The translations under genes were made by a program, and so were the position numbers. A DNA stretch of 64,000 nt. Origin: Pseudomaricurvus alkylphenolicus (lineage in GTDB: Bacteria > Pseudomonadota > Gammaproteobacteria > Pseudomonadales > Cellvibrionaceae). The notes below the pieces were generated by a model that had not been told where the DNA came from, searched no databases, and was given only the letters and a program-made list of their open reading frames with translations. Within the stretch, counting starts at the first letter, position 1; the number at the start of each line of letters is the position of its first letter. The DNA lies in assembly GCF_011683955.1 (NCBI RefSeq), contig NZ_JAAQPI010000014.1, positions 62,001 to 126,000 of the forward strand, given 5' to 3'. This document shows, piece after piece, positions 1-10,405 of the stretch.

Positions 1-3
1 AAC

Positions 4-2103
4 ATGATTTCAATGCTTGAAAGTCTCTGGTGCGATGACACGGCCAGTTCGATGACGGCCCCGGAGCAATTGCAGTATCGCTCCAACTTGCTGGGTTCCG
101 ACCTGCGCATCACCAATTACGGTGGCGGCAATACCTCGGCCAAAATCGCCACCAACGACATACTCAACGGCGAATCCACTCGGGTACTCTGGGTAAAAGG
201 TTCAGGGGGGGACCTGGGCTCCATTGACCTGTCGGGCTTTGCAACGCTGTATATGGACAAGCTGCAACAACTTAAGTCCCTCTACCGGGGGCTGGAGCAC
301 GAAGATGAAATGGTGGGCTACCTGCCCCATTGCACCTTCAACCTGAACGGCCGCGCCGCCAGCATTGATACCCCTCTGCACGCCTACATTCCTCACGATC
401 ATGTTGATCACATGCACCCGGATGCGGTCATTGCCCTTGCCTGCACCAAAGACAGCCGTGCCCTGACCGAAGAGATCTTTGGCGGTGAATTGGGGTGGTT
501 GCCATGGCAGCGCCCCGGCTATGATCTCGGCCTGAAACTGGAGAGCTTGTGCCTCGAGCGCCCGGATATCAAAGGTATCGTCCTCGAAGGACACGGCCTG
601 TTCACTTGGGGGGATACATCAAAATCCTGTTATCTGAACACTCTGAAGGTCATTCAAAAGGCGGCTGATTGGTTGGAAAACAACAACACCAGGGTGGCGT
701 TTGGGGGGGCGGCGTATGACAACGCCTTGTCGGCGTCGGAACGCGAGGCCGTGGCCGTCAAACTTATGCCACTGATTCGAGGCAAGATATCCAGCGATCA
801 ACGTAAGATCGGTCATTTCAACCAGTCTGACGAAGTGTTAACGTTCGTTAACGCCAACGATTTGCATTCATTGGCGGCGCTGGGCACTTCCTGCCCGGAT
901 CATTTTCTGCGTACAAAAATACGTCCGCTGGTACTGGATTTTAATCCGGCAGTCGACGATTTGGCTCTGGAACTGGATCGTTGCGCTGAGGGGCTGGATC
1001 AGCAGCTGGAGGCTTATCGGGCCGACTACGCAGCCTACTATCATCGCTGTCGGCGCGACAACAGTCCCGCCATACGTGACGCGAACGCCGTAGTTTATCT
1101 GGTTCCGGGTGTGGGAATGATCACCTTCGCTAAAGACAAGGCCACAGCCCGTATTGCCGGCGAGTTTTATGTCAATGCGATCAATGTGATGCGGGAAGCC
1201 AATGGTGTAAGCGAGTACATCGGTCTGGACGAGCAAGAGGCCTTCGACATCGAATATTGGCTGCTGGAAGAAGCCAAGTTGCAGCGCATGCCCACGCCCA
1301 AGTCCCTGGCCGGCCAAGTGGCTTTTATCACCGGTGGGGCGGGTGGCATAGGCAAGGCCACTGCGCGTCGCTTCCTTGATGAGGGTGCTTGTGTTGTGTT
1401 GGCTGACATCGACACGGAAGCGTTGTCAAGCGCAGAACAGGAGCTCGCCGCCGAGTATAGTCCGGACGTGGTGACTACAGTGCGCTGTGACGTGACCTCT
1501 GAAACCAGTGTCAGTGCGGCCATGGCCTCCAGCGCCATCGCCTTTGGTGGCATTGATATCGTTGTTTCCAATGCCGGTATTGCCAGCTCCGCGGCATTGG
1601 AAGACACCAGTCTTGAACTCTGGAATCGAAATATCAATATTCTCACCACGGGATACTTTATCGTCAGTCGAGAAGCGTTCAAATTGCTGAAAGCGCAGAA
1701 CATCGGCGGTTCCTATGTGTTTATCGCCAGTAAGAACGCCCTTGTGGCTTCACCCAATGCCTCCGCATATTGCACCGCCAAAGCGGCGGAGGTTCAGTTG
1801 GCTCGCTCCGTGGCGCTGGAAGGTGCACCGCTGGGCATACGCTGTAACGTGGTTAATCCCGACGCGGTGTTGCGAGGGTCCAAAATCTGGACGGGTAAAT
1901 GGCGAGAGGAGCGCGCTGCTGCCTATAATATGGATCACCAAGAACTGGAGGAGCACTATCGCAATCGCAGCCTGCTTAAGCGCAACGTCTTCCCACAAGA
2001 TATCGCCGAGGCAGTGTACTTCTTTGCTTCCGAGCAGTCTGCCAAATCGACTGGCAATATTATCAATGTTGATGCAGGCCACGCGCCGTCATTCACTCGC
2101 TGA
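4..2103 (+). CDS. Bifunctional rhamnulose-1-phosphate aldolase / short-chain dehydrogenase
   Basis: Two enzymes are fused in 699 residues. The N-terminal half is a class II aldolase, with a His-rich metal site around residue 131 (HDHVDHMHPD) and a second site in EGHGLFTWG; it should split L-rhamnulose-1-phosphate into DHAP and L-lactaldehyde. The C-terminal half is a Rossmann short-chain dehydrogenase with a glycine-rich loop from about residue 439 (ITGGAGGIG), an NAG motif and the catalytic pair Y589/K593 (YCTAK); in RhaEW-type proteins this half oxidises lactaldehyde to lactate. Full length for the family. It starts 3 bases into the window, so its promoter and any upstream partner are outside. 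It is followed after 12 bases by the rhamnose isomerase, with a GAGGGAGAAG-type ribosome site between. No rhamnulokinase is visible here and one would be expected just upstream. Confidence 0.93.
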   Translation: MISMLESLWCDDTASSMTAPEQLQYRSNLLGSDLRITNYGGGNTSAKIATNDILNGESTRVLWVKGSGGDLGSIDLSGFATLYMDKLQQLKSLYRGLEHEDEMVGYLPHCTFNLNGRAASIDTPLHAYIPHDHVDHMHPDAVIALACTKDSRALTEEIFGGELGWLPWQRPGYDLGLKLESLCLERPDIKGIVLEGHGLFTWGDTSKSCYLNTLKVIQKAADWLENNNTRVAFGGAAYDNALSASEREAVAVKLMPLIRGKISSDQRKIGHFNQSDEVLTFVNANDLHSLAALGTSCPDHFLRTKIRPLVLDFNPAVDDLALELDRCAEGLDQQLEAYRADYAAYYHRCRRDNSPAIRDANAVVYLVPGVGMITFAKDKATARIAGEFYVNAINVMREANGVSEYIGLDEQEAFDIEYWLLEEAKLQRMPTPKSLAGQVAFITGGAGGIGKATARRFLDEGACVVLADIDTEALSSAEQELAAEYSPDVVTTVRCDVTSETSVSAAMASSAIAFGGIDIVVSNAGIASSAALEDTSLELWNRNINILTTGYFIVSREAFKLLKAQNIGGSYVFIASKNALVASPNASAYCTAKAAEVQLARSVALEGAPLGIRCNVVNPDAVLRGSKIWTGKWREERAAAYNMDHQELEEHYRNRSLLKRNVFPQDIAEAVYFFASEQSAKSTGNIINVDAGHAPSFTR

Positions 2104-2115
2104 GGGAGAAGTTAT

Positions 2116-3411
2116 ATGAACAACTCACGCATCAATCAAACTCTGATCGACGAGCATAACGAATCGTGTCTGGCACATCTGCGGGAGGACTACGAACATC
2201 TGGCCACCCAGCTGACTCGCTGCGATGTGGATATCGAGACCATTACCGAGAAGGCGCAGGCCTTCGAGATAGCGGTTCCTTCCTGGGGAGTCGGCACCGG
2301 CGGTACCCGCTTTGCCCGTTTCCCGGGGGAAGGCGAGCCACGCAATATCTTCGAAAAGCTGGAAGATTGCGCTGTAATCAACCAATTATCCCGCTGCACG
2401 GCCAGTGTTTCTCCTCACTTTCCCTGGGATACCGTGGATGATTTCACCGAGCTGAAAGCGTTCTCCGATCATTGCGGTTTACACTGGGATTCCATTAATT
2501 CCAATACCTTTCAGGACCAGCCAGGGCAGCCGCATTCCTACAAATTTGGCAGCCTGACTCATACCGATGCAGCGGTACGTGATCAAGCCATTGCGCACAA
2601 TCTGCAGTGCATTCAGTGGGGGCAGCAGCTCGGTTCGAGACGCTTGACCGTGTGGGTGGGGGATGGTTCCAACCACCCCGGCCAACAGCATTTCCAGCGT
2701 GCCTTTGAACGTTATCTCGACAGCATGAAGCGCATCTATGCCACTCTGCCGGATGATTGGGAGATGCATATTGAACACAAAATGTTTGAGCCGGCATTCT
2801 ATTCCACTGTTATACAGGATTGGGGCAGCAATATACTGGCGGCCTTGGAGCTTGGAGACAAAGCAAAGTCTCTGGTGGATCTGGGCCATCATGCTCCGAA
2901 CGTCAATATTGAAATGATTATCTCACGTCTGATTCAGTTCAAAAAGCTGGGTGGATTCCATTTCAACGACAGCAAATACGGTGACGATGATCTTGATAGT
3001 GGCTCGCTGCATCCCTATCAGCAGTTCCTGATCTTCAATGAGCTGGTGGATGCCGAGGCCCGCAACCAGGAGGACTTCAATCCTTCCTATATGCTGGATC
3101 AGTCCCACAATGTCACCGACCCGATTGAGAGCTTGATCAATTCTGCCATTGAAGTTCAGCGCTCCTATGTCAAGGCACTGTTGGTCGATCGCGCCGCTCT
3201 CAATGGCTATCAGGACAGTAACGATGCGCTCTTGGCGAGCAACACACTCAAGGCGGCGTTTAATCTTGATGTGAATCCCATATTGGCGATGGCCCGTTAT
3301 CGACAGAGCGGCGCCATTGATCCGCTGCAGGTTTACCGGCAATCGGGTTATCGTCAACAGGTTTCCAAGGTCCGGCCGGAGATCACTGGGTCCTCATCCG
3401 GCATCGTCTAA
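2116..3411 (+). CDS. rhaI: L-rhamnose isomerase, RhaI type
   Basis: 431 residues, matching the length of the Rhizobium-type L-rhamnose catabolism isomerase rather than E. coli RhaA. It converts L-rhamnose to L-rhamnulose in the cytoplasm. The xylose-isomerase-like TIM barrel shows the expected acidic and histidine metal-site pieces: EHKMFEPAF in the centre, LGHHAPNVNIE, then GGFHFNDSKYGDDDLD and a late MLDQSHNV. It is co-transcribed with the aldolase/dehydrogenase (12-base gap) and is followed after 68 bases by the GH106 rhamnosidase, so free rhamnose is produced and consumed by adjacent genes. Assigned as isomerase with high confidence; the choice of rhamnose over a related 6-deoxyhexose rests on context as well as sequence. 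Confidence 0.92.
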   Translation: MNNSRINQTLIDEHNESCLAHLREDYEHLATQLTRCDVDIETITEKAQAFEIAVPSWGVGTGGTRFARFPGEGEPRNIFEKLEDCAVINQLSRCTASVSPHFPWDTVDDFTELKAFSDHCGLHWDSINSNTFQDQPGQPHSYKFGSLTHTDAAVRDQAIAHNLQCIQWGQQLGSRRLTVWVGDGSNHPGQQHFQRAFERYLDSMKRIYATLPDDWEMHIEHKMFEPAFYSTVIQDWGSNILAALELGDKAKSLVDLGHHAPNVNIEMIISRLIQFKKLGGFHFNDSKYGDDDLDSGSLHPYQQFLIFNELVDAEARNQEDFNPSYMLDQSHNVTDPIESLINSAIEVQRSYVKALLVDRAALNGYQDSNDALLASNTLKAAFNLDVNPILAMARYRQSGAIDPLQVYRQSGYRQQVSKVRPEITGSSSGIV

Positions 3412-3479
3412 TCTGGCTATAAGCAAATATATCCAGCGACGACACTAACTCATGTCACACCTCCAGAGGTTAGACTCGT

Positions 3480-6400
3480 ATGTTGAGAAAACGACTGAAT
3501 CGTAGTTTTTATCAAAGAATTCGATGGGTCCTGTTAGCTATCATCTGTCTTGTTTTCTGTGGTTGCCTCAGTCAAACCAAAAGCCCGGAAAGCCGACTAT
3601 ACGAAGGCTTTTCCGAGCCACCCAATGGAACCAGGCCTCTGGTCTGGTGGCACTGGATGAATGGCAATGTTACCAGGGAAGGTATCGAAGCGGACCTCCT
3701 GTGGATGCATCAAGTGGGCATTGGAGGTGTGCAAAATTTTGATGCCAGTCTGAATACGCCTCTGATTGTCGATGAGCGAGTCAGCTACATGACCCCTGCC
3801 TGGCAGGAATTGTTCAACTTTGCCCTTGATGAGGCAGGTAAATACAACTTTGAATTTGGTATTGCAGCGTCACCTGGCTGGAGTGAAACGGGCGGGCCCT
3901 GGGTTGAACCCCGAGACGGGATGAAAAAGCTTGTCTGGCGCGAAGTGACGGTCAGTGCCGAGTCACAGATGCCAATCGTGTTGCCAGACGTGCCAAATAC
4001 CACGGGGCCGTTCCAGGACATGCCTGTTCAACCGGAACCTTTTAGCCCGCCTTTGGCCAGTAACAAGAAACATCCTCATTACTATGAAGACGTCGCGATT
4101 CTCGCATACCCCACTGCAATGCCGGCAGAGATTGAGGTAACAGCTGTCGTCGATTCCAATGGAGAAAAGATAGAAGCCGAGACTCTGTTTGATGGCAGCT
4201 ATGCTGACAACTTGACATTACCCGTGACGGGCGCTCAGCCCTATTGGCTTGAGTTTAAGTTTGAACGGATTGAAGCGGTACGATCCGTATCGGTATCAAT
4301 GCCACCAGTATCCATGTTTCTACCCTCACAACTACACCCGACGCTGGAAGCGAGTGAAGACGGTAAGAACTTTCATGCGGTGGCCAGCTTCGAGCTGGGT
4401 ACCAGCCCACAGTATACGCTCTCATTCCCGCAGGTGCAGGCCAAGGCTTTTCGCCTTGTTTTCGAAGCGGTACAGGGTGGAGGTTTTGAGCTGCCGTCAT
4501 CAGCTGCACCGGGTGCCGTTGATCCAATGGCGGGATTGGCGGCAATGATGGCCTCTCAGGGCACCAAGCTCGAGGTGACCGAGGTCAGCTTTAGTCGCGC
4601 GCCCCGCGTACATCGAGGCGAAGAGAAGGCGGGCTTCGCGATCCATGAAGACTACTTCAGTATCAACTCGCAGTCCAAAGAGCGGGGTGTAGAGAAGCAC
4701 CAGGTGTTGAATTTGACCTCTCACTTTTCAGAAACGGGGAGATTGAACTGGCGACCACAGCAGGGGACCTGGCGCATCATTCGGCTCGGCTACTCTTTGA
4801 CAGGAAAGGAAAACCATCCTGCGACTCCAGAAGCCACCGGTTTGGAAGTGGACAAATATGATGCCGACGCGGTCAGGCGGTATATCAATACCTACCTGGA
4901 CAATTACCTTGACGCCGTTGGAGACGACAAGTTAGGGGCCGAAGGCATTCAAGCGGTGCTTAACGACAGTATAGAAGTGGGAGCTTCTAACTGGACACCA
5001 TCCATGGCAACTGAGTTTCAACACCGTCGAGGCTATGAACTCACCCCATGGCTACCCGTCTTAACCGGTGTTATTGTGGAAAGTTCAGAAGCTTCGGATG
5101 CTTTCTTGTACGATTACAGGAAGACACTGTCGGAGTTACTGACCGAAAACCACTACGCAACGATCACCAAAGAACTGCATAAGCGGGGCCTGAAACACTA
5201 TGCGGAAGCCTTGGAGAACGGGCGGCCGACTCTGGGAGATGGCATTGCCATGCGCAAGAGCGCTGACATCCCGATGGCTGCCATGTGGTCCTTTGATACC
5301 GAAAATAACATTGGACCGAAGCCTCAATACTGGTCGGACATTCGAGAGGCCGCATCGGTTGCCCATATCTACGGCCAAAATCTGGTTGCAGCAGAATCGC
5401 TGACTTCTGCCATGTCACCCTGGGCTTTTTCTCCCAGGGAATTGCAGCCCATGATTGATATGGAGTTTGCATTAGGCGTCAATCGACCCATTATCCATAC
5501 ATCTGTTCATCAGCCACTTAGTGAGAAAGCGCCGGGGTTGAGCCTTTTTGTGTTTGGCCAATATTTCAACCGTTTGAATACCTGGGCTTCCGTGGCCAAG
5601 CCCTGGGTAGACTATATTGCCCGTAATTCCTATATGTTACGGCAAGGTCGTCACGTTGCCGACGTTGCCTATTTCTATGGTGAAGAAGCCCCTCTTACAG
5701 CGCTCTTTAACGATGAGCCGCCAAAAGATGTTCCCTTGCAGAATGGATTTGACTATGTCAATGCCGACGTTATTGTCAATGAAATGACGTACGACGGTCA
5801 GCACCTGATCACAACTGGCGGTGCCCGTTACAAAACACTGTACCTGGGTGGCAGTTCCCGCTACATGACCTTACCCGTGCTGGAAAAACTGGCAAACATG
5901 GTTCGCAGTGGCGCCTGGATTATTGGTAATAAGCCGGTTGCCAGCCCTTCTTTGTCCGATGACCCACGTGCGTTCGATCAACTGGCCGAAGCGCTCTGGT
6001 CTGGCAGTATCGGCAAGGGACGTGTTGTTGCAACAGCAGATCTGCAGGCCGGATTGGATGCTCTGGGTATTGCTCCGGATTACACTTTCACCAACCCGAA
6101 CTCAGATACCACCTTAATGTTTGTTCATCGGACGCTGCCTCAAGGTGAAATTTACTTCTATACAAACCGCAAGAATCGGCATGAAACAATCGAATTCAGT
6201 TTTCGGGTGGCTGGCAAGCGACCAATGCACTGGAATGCTGAGACCGGCAAGGTCATGCCGCTCTCTTACCGCACAGTCGGTGATCGCACAATCATTCCCC
6301 GTCGATTGCTTCCTTATGAATCCGGATACATCGTTTTCATCAACGATACAAATGTCAATGAGCTGAATATTGACGATGTAGCGCCGATAACCCTGGCAAC

Positions 6401-6884
6401 CCTTTCAAACAAGTGGAGCGTGAGTTTTCAGTCCAATCGTGGTGCACCAGAAGGGGTTCGCAAGATGGCCCTGGGCAATTGGGCAGAGAGCGATCAGGGC
6501 GGGATCAAGTACTTTTCCGGCACCGCTACTTATCGCACTAAAATACATGTTGAGAGCGACTGGGTCCATCAACACGATTCCATCTCCCTGAATCTGGGCA
6601 GTGTTGGGGATATCGCCAGAGTCAGGGTTAACGGGCAGTCCGCAGGTGTCGCCTGGAAGCCACCTTACAAAATTGATATCGCGCCGCACCTGCGGGTTGG
6701 CGAAAATGACATTGTGGTCGAGGTGACCAACCTGTGGGTAAACCGCCTGATTGGCGACAAGCAACCGGGAGTCGAGAAAGCCTACACTTACACCACCATT
6801 GATACTTATCATCCGGATGCGCCCCTGCGGCCTTCAGGACTGATGGGGCCGGTCACGCTGGAGGCTAGTACGCCATCTTCGTGA
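3480..6884 (+). CDS. GH106 alpha-L-rhamnosidase, exported
   Basis: 1134 residues. It should hydrolyse terminal alpha-L-rhamnose from glycosides (plant rhamno-glucosides or rhamnose-bearing polysaccharides). The N-terminus has a basic stretch, a hydrophobic core and a Cys at the end (LVFCGC), so it is probably a lipoprotein or otherwise exported. The GH106 signature begins near residue 55 (PLVWWHWMNGNVT). Candidate catalytic glutamates are E499 (NDSIEVG) and E639 (AAESLTS), the two positions expected for the inverting GH106 mechanism. A C-terminal beta-sandwich with a galactose-binding-like fold (VNGQSAGVAWKPPY) closes the protein. The start ATG has an AGAGG site. It sits directly behind rhaI in the same direction. 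The family is clear; the natural substrate is not readable from sequence. Confidence 0.92.
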   Translation: MLRKRLNRSFYQRIRWVLLAIICLVFCGCLSQTKSPESRLYEGFSEPPNGTRPLVWWHWMNGNVTREGIEADLLWMHQVGIGGVQNFDASLNTPLIVDERVSYMTPAWQELFNFALDEAGKYNFEFGIAASPGWSETGGPWVEPRDGMKKLVWREVTVSAESQMPIVLPDVPNTTGPFQDMPVQPEPFSPPLASNKKHPHYYEDVAILAYPTAMPAEIEVTAVVDSNGEKIEAETLFDGSYADNLTLPVTGAQPYWLEFKFERIEAVRSVSVSMPPVSMFLPSQLHPTLEASEDGKNFHAVASFELGTSPQYTLSFPQVQAKAFRLVFEAVQGGGFELPSSAAPGAVDPMAGLAAMMASQGTKLEVTEVSFSRAPRVHRGEEKAGFAIHEDYFSINSQSKERGVEKHQVLNLTSHFSETGRLNWRPQQGTWRIIRLGYSLTGKENHPATPEATGLEVDKYDADAVRRYINTYLDNYLDAVGDDKLGAEGIQAVLNDSIEVGASNWTPSMATEFQHRRGYELTPWLPVLTGVIVESSEASDAFLYDYRKTLSELLTENHYATITKELHKRGLKHYAEALENGRPTLGDGIAMRKSADIPMAAMWSFDTENNIGPKPQYWSDIREAASVAHIYGQNLVAAESLTSAMSPWAFSPRELQPMIDMEFALGVNRPIIHTSVHQPLSEKAPGLSLFVFGQYFNRLNTWASVAKPWVDYIARNSYMLRQGRHVADVAYFYGEEAPLTALFNDEPPKDVPLQNGFDYVNADVIVNEMTYDGQHLITTGGARYKTLYLGGSSRYMTLPVLEKLANMVRSGAWIIGNKPVASPSLSDDPRAFDQLAEALWSGSIGKGRVVATADLQAGLDALGIAPDYTFTNPNSDTTLMFVHRTLPQGEIYFYTNRKNRHETIEFSFRVAGKRPMHWNAETGKVMPLSYRTVGDRTIIPRRLLPYESGYIVFINDTNVNELNIDDVAPITLATLSNKWSVSFQSNRGAPEGVRKMALGNWAESDQGGIKYFSGTATYRTKIHVESDWVHQHDSISLNLGSVGDIARVRVNGQSAGVAWKPPYKIDIAPHLRVGENDIVVEVTNLWVNRLIGDKQPGVEKAYTYTTIDTYHPDAPLRPSGLMGPVTLEASTPSS

Positions 6885-6957
6885 GACCAGGCTTTCCGGG
6901 TTGACAATTGGGCATCAAACAACGGCTTACCGTTCAGTATCAATGGAGGTAGTGTCA

Positions 6958-7800
6958 GTGGTCCGCAAAGCTCGTTTAAAGTGTTGCCAGAAGTTGCTGG
7001 TGGCCATTGGGTTGTCGACCCTTACTCTGTGTCAGGCAACGGGCGATGAATTGCGAACACTGCCGCAGATGCATTGGCCCGCGTATATGGCGCAACCCTG
7101 GATTGGCACCACAAACGATGGTGGATTCAGTGGAATTCTCTATGATGCCATGAGTTGCCTTGTCGGCTCTTTGGGCTTTGATCTAAGAGTGGAAGATGTC
7201 CCTATCGGAAGATTGTTTTCAAATTTGGCCAATGGGTTCGGAGATGTATCGGTTGTACTCCTCACGCGAGACGCCAGGTTTACAGAGCTTGGAAAGGTTG
7301 CGGATATCTTGCCGGTTGATTTGTTTGAGGAGTCGTTGGTCATGGCAATGCGTAGCGAGGACGACTACTCTATCGGCCAATTGGCGCGCGTTCCTATCGG
7401 CGGTGCCAATTTGCCAGTGCCTGTCAGGCAAAGGCTCGGAATCAATAGTTCGAAGTTCAGGGCGTACAACAGTGAAGTGGCTATCGTAAAATCACTGTTG
7501 CGTCAACGAATAGATGTCGCTGTTGGATTACACCGGACCTTGAAATATCATGCAGACCGATTGGGGGTGTCCGGGTCCGTTACCATAAAGTGGTTGGTTC
7601 CTGAATCCATGGTTTTTCGGTTGGCGGTATCAAAAAAATTTCAAAGCAAACACCCTTCCGTGATTGATTCTATGAGTCGTCGGTTGCAGGAGTTAAAACA
7701 AAATGGAGAGTTCCTGGCCATTCAAAGAAGACACCTAAAGCCGGAACCACCAACTGGGGGATATCGATCAGGTATTTGTACGAAATCCTCTTCAATATGA
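6958..7800 (+). CDS. Orphan family-3 type periplasmic solute-binding protein
   Basis: About 280 residues with the fold of amino-acid-type (SBP family 3) periplasmic binding proteins: an N-terminal signal (KLLVAIGLSTLTLCQA), a binding-lobe start (PWIGTTNDGGFSGILYDAM) and a conserved VGLHRTLKYHADRLG region. Possible starts are TTG 6901, ATG 6943 and GTG 6958. GGAGGT at 6945-6950 lies 7 bases before GTG 6958, so that start is chosen; it also puts basic residues directly before the hydrophobic core. No permease or ATPase gene is adjacent, so this may be a sensor or an orphan binding protein rather than part of a local ABC transporter. The ligand is unknown. It lies between the rhamnosidase and the sugar symporter. 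Confidence 0.7.
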   Translation: MVRKARLKCCQKLLVAIGLSTLTLCQATGDELRTLPQMHWPAYMAQPWIGTTNDGGFSGILYDAMSCLVGSLGFDLRVEDVPIGRLFSNLANGFGDVSVVLLTRDARFTELGKVADILPVDLFEESLVMAMRSEDDYSIGQLARVPIGGANLPVPVRQRLGINSSKFRAYNSEVAIVKSLLRQRIDVAVGLHRTLKYHADRLGVSGSVTIKWLVPESMVFRLAVSKKFQSKHPSVIDSMSRRLQELKQNGEFLAIQRRHLKPEPPTGGYRSGICTKSSSI

Positions 7801-7863
7801 ATCTATCGAAGATAGTTCCCTAGTTTTTCGAAGAACGCCCAATGTACTACTGAGAGATGAGAT

Positions 7864-9096
7864 ATGTCAGAATTTGCATCCAGTGCCAACAAGGAAGCTG
7901 ATTCCGTGAGTGGAAACGGTTTTGCCATGGGGATGTTAACGTTGCTGTTTTTTATGTGGGGTTTTATTACCTGCATGAATGATATACTGATTCCACACCT
8001 GAAATCGGTTTTTTCCCTGAGCTTCAGCCAGGCGATGTTGGTTCAATTCTGTTTTTTTGGTGCCTACTTTCTGGTATCTCTGCCAGCAGGACGGCTAGTG
8101 AAGGCGATTGGCTACCAACGAGGGATCGTTTCGGGTTTGTTGGTCGCCGCTCTTGGGTGCTTTTTGTTCGCCTCCGCAACAGAGTTCCCCGTATTCGCAC
8201 TGTTCTTAATGGCGCTGTTCGTGCTGGCTTCTGGCATTACTATCCTTCAGGTCGCCGCCAACCCGTTCGTAACAGAGTTGGGGCATCCAGCCAAGGCATC
8301 CAGTCGTCTGAATCTCACTCAAGCGTTTAATTCTCTGGGTACAACACTCGCACCCATTTTTGGTGCTGTTTTGATCTTGTCAGTTGCTGCGCAGGAATCG
8401 GGTACGCAAATATCAGGAGTGTATGCGGTTCGTCTGCCTTATATTATTTTGGGTTCTGTACTGATTGGCCTGGCGTTGACGTTCTCCTGTATCAAACTGC
8501 CGGCTATCGATCTGTCAAGTCACGAACCCACACTCGGTAAGCGATGGTTATGGAAGGAGCCACGTCTGCTGCTGGGTGCATTTGCCATATTCACCTACGT
8601 GGGAGCTGAGGTCAGCATTGGCAGCGTGCTTGTAAACTATATTGCCGATGATTTGGGCATGGGGTTCAGCGAAAGTGAAGCGGCCTGGTACGTCAGCTTT
8701 TATTGGGGCGGAGCCATGGTAGGGCGATTTATCGGATCGTATCTCATGCGCTCTCTTGACCCCGCCCGCCTGCTGGCGATTAGCGGATTGGGGGCCATTG
8801 CGCTTCTGCTCTCAACCATGATGACTCACGGAGCGCTTGCGATGTGGTCGGTGCTATTGGTCGGGCTGTGCAATTCGATCATGTTTCCCACTATATTCAG
8901 TTTGGCTCTGGAGGGGCTGGGGTCGCGCAAAAGCCAAGGGTCCGGAGTTCTATGCCTGGCTATAGTCGGCGGCGCCGTGGTACCTTTGGCTCACGGAGGC
9001 CTTGCCGATATTGCTGGCTTGAGTCTGGCGTTCATTCTCCCTGTGATGTGTTATCTCTACATCGTCTTCTTTGGTTTTCAAAGCCGTGGAAGGTGA
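7864..9096 (+). CDS. FucP-family sugar:proton symporter
   Basis: 410 residues with about 12 hydrophobic segments and the FucP/GluP N-terminal pattern ([19 protein letters not shown]), plus the VAANPF motif in the first half. Members carry L-fucose, glucose/galactose or other 6-deoxy sugars across the inner membrane with protons. Beside rhamnosidase and rhamnose isomerase, L-rhamnose is the most economical substrate guess, but the sequence alone does not separate rhamnose from fucose. ATG 7864 has a GAGAGATGAG stretch upstream. It is the last gene of the rhamnose group before a 133-base gap to the aromatic monooxygenase. Confidence 0.88.
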   Translation: MSEFASSANKEADSVSGNGFAMGMLTLLFFMWGFITCMNDILIPHLKSVFSLSFSQAMLVQFCFFGAYFLVSLPAGRLVKAIGYQRGIVSGLLVAALGCFLFASATEFPVFALFLMALFVLASGITILQVAANPFVTELGHPAKASSRLNLTQAFNSLGTTLAPIFGAVLILSVAAQESGTQISGVYAVRLPYIILGSVLIGLALTFSCIKLPAIDLSSHEPTLGKRWLWKEPRLLLGAFAIFTYVGAEVSIGSVLVNYIADDLGMGFSESEAAWYVSFYWGGAMVGRFIGSYLMRSLDPARLLAISGLGAIALLLSTMMTHGALAMWSVLLVGLCNSIMFPTIFSLALEGLGSRKSQGSGVLCLAIVGGAVVPLAHGGLADIAGLSLAFILPVMCYLYIVFFGFQSRGR

Positions 9097-9229
9097 GTGT
9101 ATGCACGGTCATTCATCGAGAAATGCAATACTCCACATGCCGTAGAACGATTGGTGAGTTGGGTATCGATTCTCTACACTCTGGTTCCAATGGGGTGTCC
9201 CGCTTGATTCGACTTTCAGGAGAAAATGT

Positions 9230-10357
9230 ATGTCATTACCAGCACGGCGCGTCTTGATCATTGGAGGAGGCTTTTCCGGTATGTCCGCCGCCATCCAGTT
9301 GCGAAAACTGAGTGTCGAAGTGGACTTGGTGGAAATTGATGAAGACTGGCGTACGGATGGCGCCGGTATCACGGTCAGCGGACCGTCCCTGCGGGCCATC
9401 GAGGCCATTGGGGTGCTGCCTCAATTCCGCCAACAGGGCGTGGTCTTCAGCGGAGTCGAGCAATACACCGCCGATGGTGTGCTCATAAACGCTATCCCCA
9501 CCCCCCCGGTACCCGGCTCAAGCATCGCTGGTGGTGGCGGCATCATGCGGCCGGTGTTGGCGAAAATCCTGGCTGATGAAACACGACAATCCGGCACAGC
9601 CGTGCGGCTTGGGGTTACTTTCGAAAAGATCGAGCAGACTCCTGATGCCGCACATGTGACTTTCAGCGACGGCACCAGTGATACCTACGACCTCGTCATA
9701 GGCGCCGATGGGGTATTTTCCTCCGTCCGCAGCGCCCTGTTTGCTGGGGCTCCTACACCCCGGTATACGGGGCAGGGCGTGTGGCGAGCCGTGGTTCCGC
9801 GCTTCGGTGTGGAGAGTGCGCAGATGTTTCTGGCTAAAGACGGCAAGGTCGGTTTTACGCCGGTTTCAGAGGAGGAGATGTACCTCTACTACACCGATCG
9901 ACGCCCCACCAAAGAGCGCATCCCGCAGGAGCTGTTACTGCCTACACTCAAGAGTCTTCTCGCCGAGTTTGCGGCACCGGTGGTGACAAAGATACGCGAG
10001 CATTTAAGCGAAACCAGCCAAATCCTCTATCGGCCCCTGGAAGGCATGTTGATGCCTCTCCCCTGGTATGACAAGCGCGTGTTGCTGATCGGAGATTGCG
10101 TTCATGCTACCACGCCGCATCTGGCTTCAGGGGCTGGAATGGGCCACGAGGATGCGGTGGTTCTCGCCGAAGAGTTCAAGCGGGGCGGAAGTCTTGAGCA
10201 GGCGCTCGAGCGCTACCAGCACCGGCGTTGGGAACGCTGCCGCATGATTGTGGCGAATTCGGGGCGACTGGGCGAAATCGAAAGCACCGGCGGATCTAAA
10301 GAGGAGCACGCACAGATAATGAGCTTGTCAATGTCGGCTCTGTTGGCGCCGATCTGA
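9230..10357 (+). CDS. FAD-dependent aromatic-ring monooxygenase (FdeE-like candidate)
   Basis: 375 residues of the group A flavoprotein monooxygenase family (UbiH/PHBH type). It shows the FAD-binding GGGFSG near the N-terminus, the DG motif (IGADGVFSSVRS) and the second flavin motif LIGDCVHATTPH. Such enzymes use NAD(P)H and O2 to hydroxylate an electron-rich ring, often preparing it for ring cleavage. Neighbours include a NodD-like LysR (convergent, 48-base gap) and an extradiol dioxygenase operon, so hydroxylation of a polyphenol A ring, as by the naringenin 8-monooxygenase FdeE of Herbaspirillum, is a reasonable inference. ATG 9230 has a strong AGGAGA site. Substrate unproven. Confidence 0.85.
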   Translation: MSLPARRVLIIGGGFSGMSAAIQLRKLSVEVDLVEIDEDWRTDGAGITVSGPSLRAIEAIGVLPQFRQQGVVFSGVEQYTADGVLINAIPTPPVPGSSIAGGGGIMRPVLAKILADETRQSGTAVRLGVTFEKIEQTPDAAHVTFSDGTSDTYDLVIGADGVFSSVRSALFAGAPTPRYTGQGVWRAVVPRFGVESAQMFLAKDGKVGFTPVSEEEMYLYYTDRRPTKERIPQELLLPTLKSLLAEFAAPVVTKIREHLSETSQILYRPLEGMLMPLPWYDKRVLLIGDCVHATTPHLASGAGMGHEDAVVLAEEFKRGGSLEQALERYQHRRWERCRMIVANSGRLGEIESTGGSKEEHAQIMSLSMSALLAPI

Positions 10358-10405
10358 TACGGCGAAGTGAGCCAGGTACTCCATTTGTGCCTGACTCCGG
10401 GCGTC

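Noticed and set aside
2166-2441. Plus-strand frame overlapping the start of rhaI
   Set aside because: Alternate-frame shadow inside a gene with full family support.
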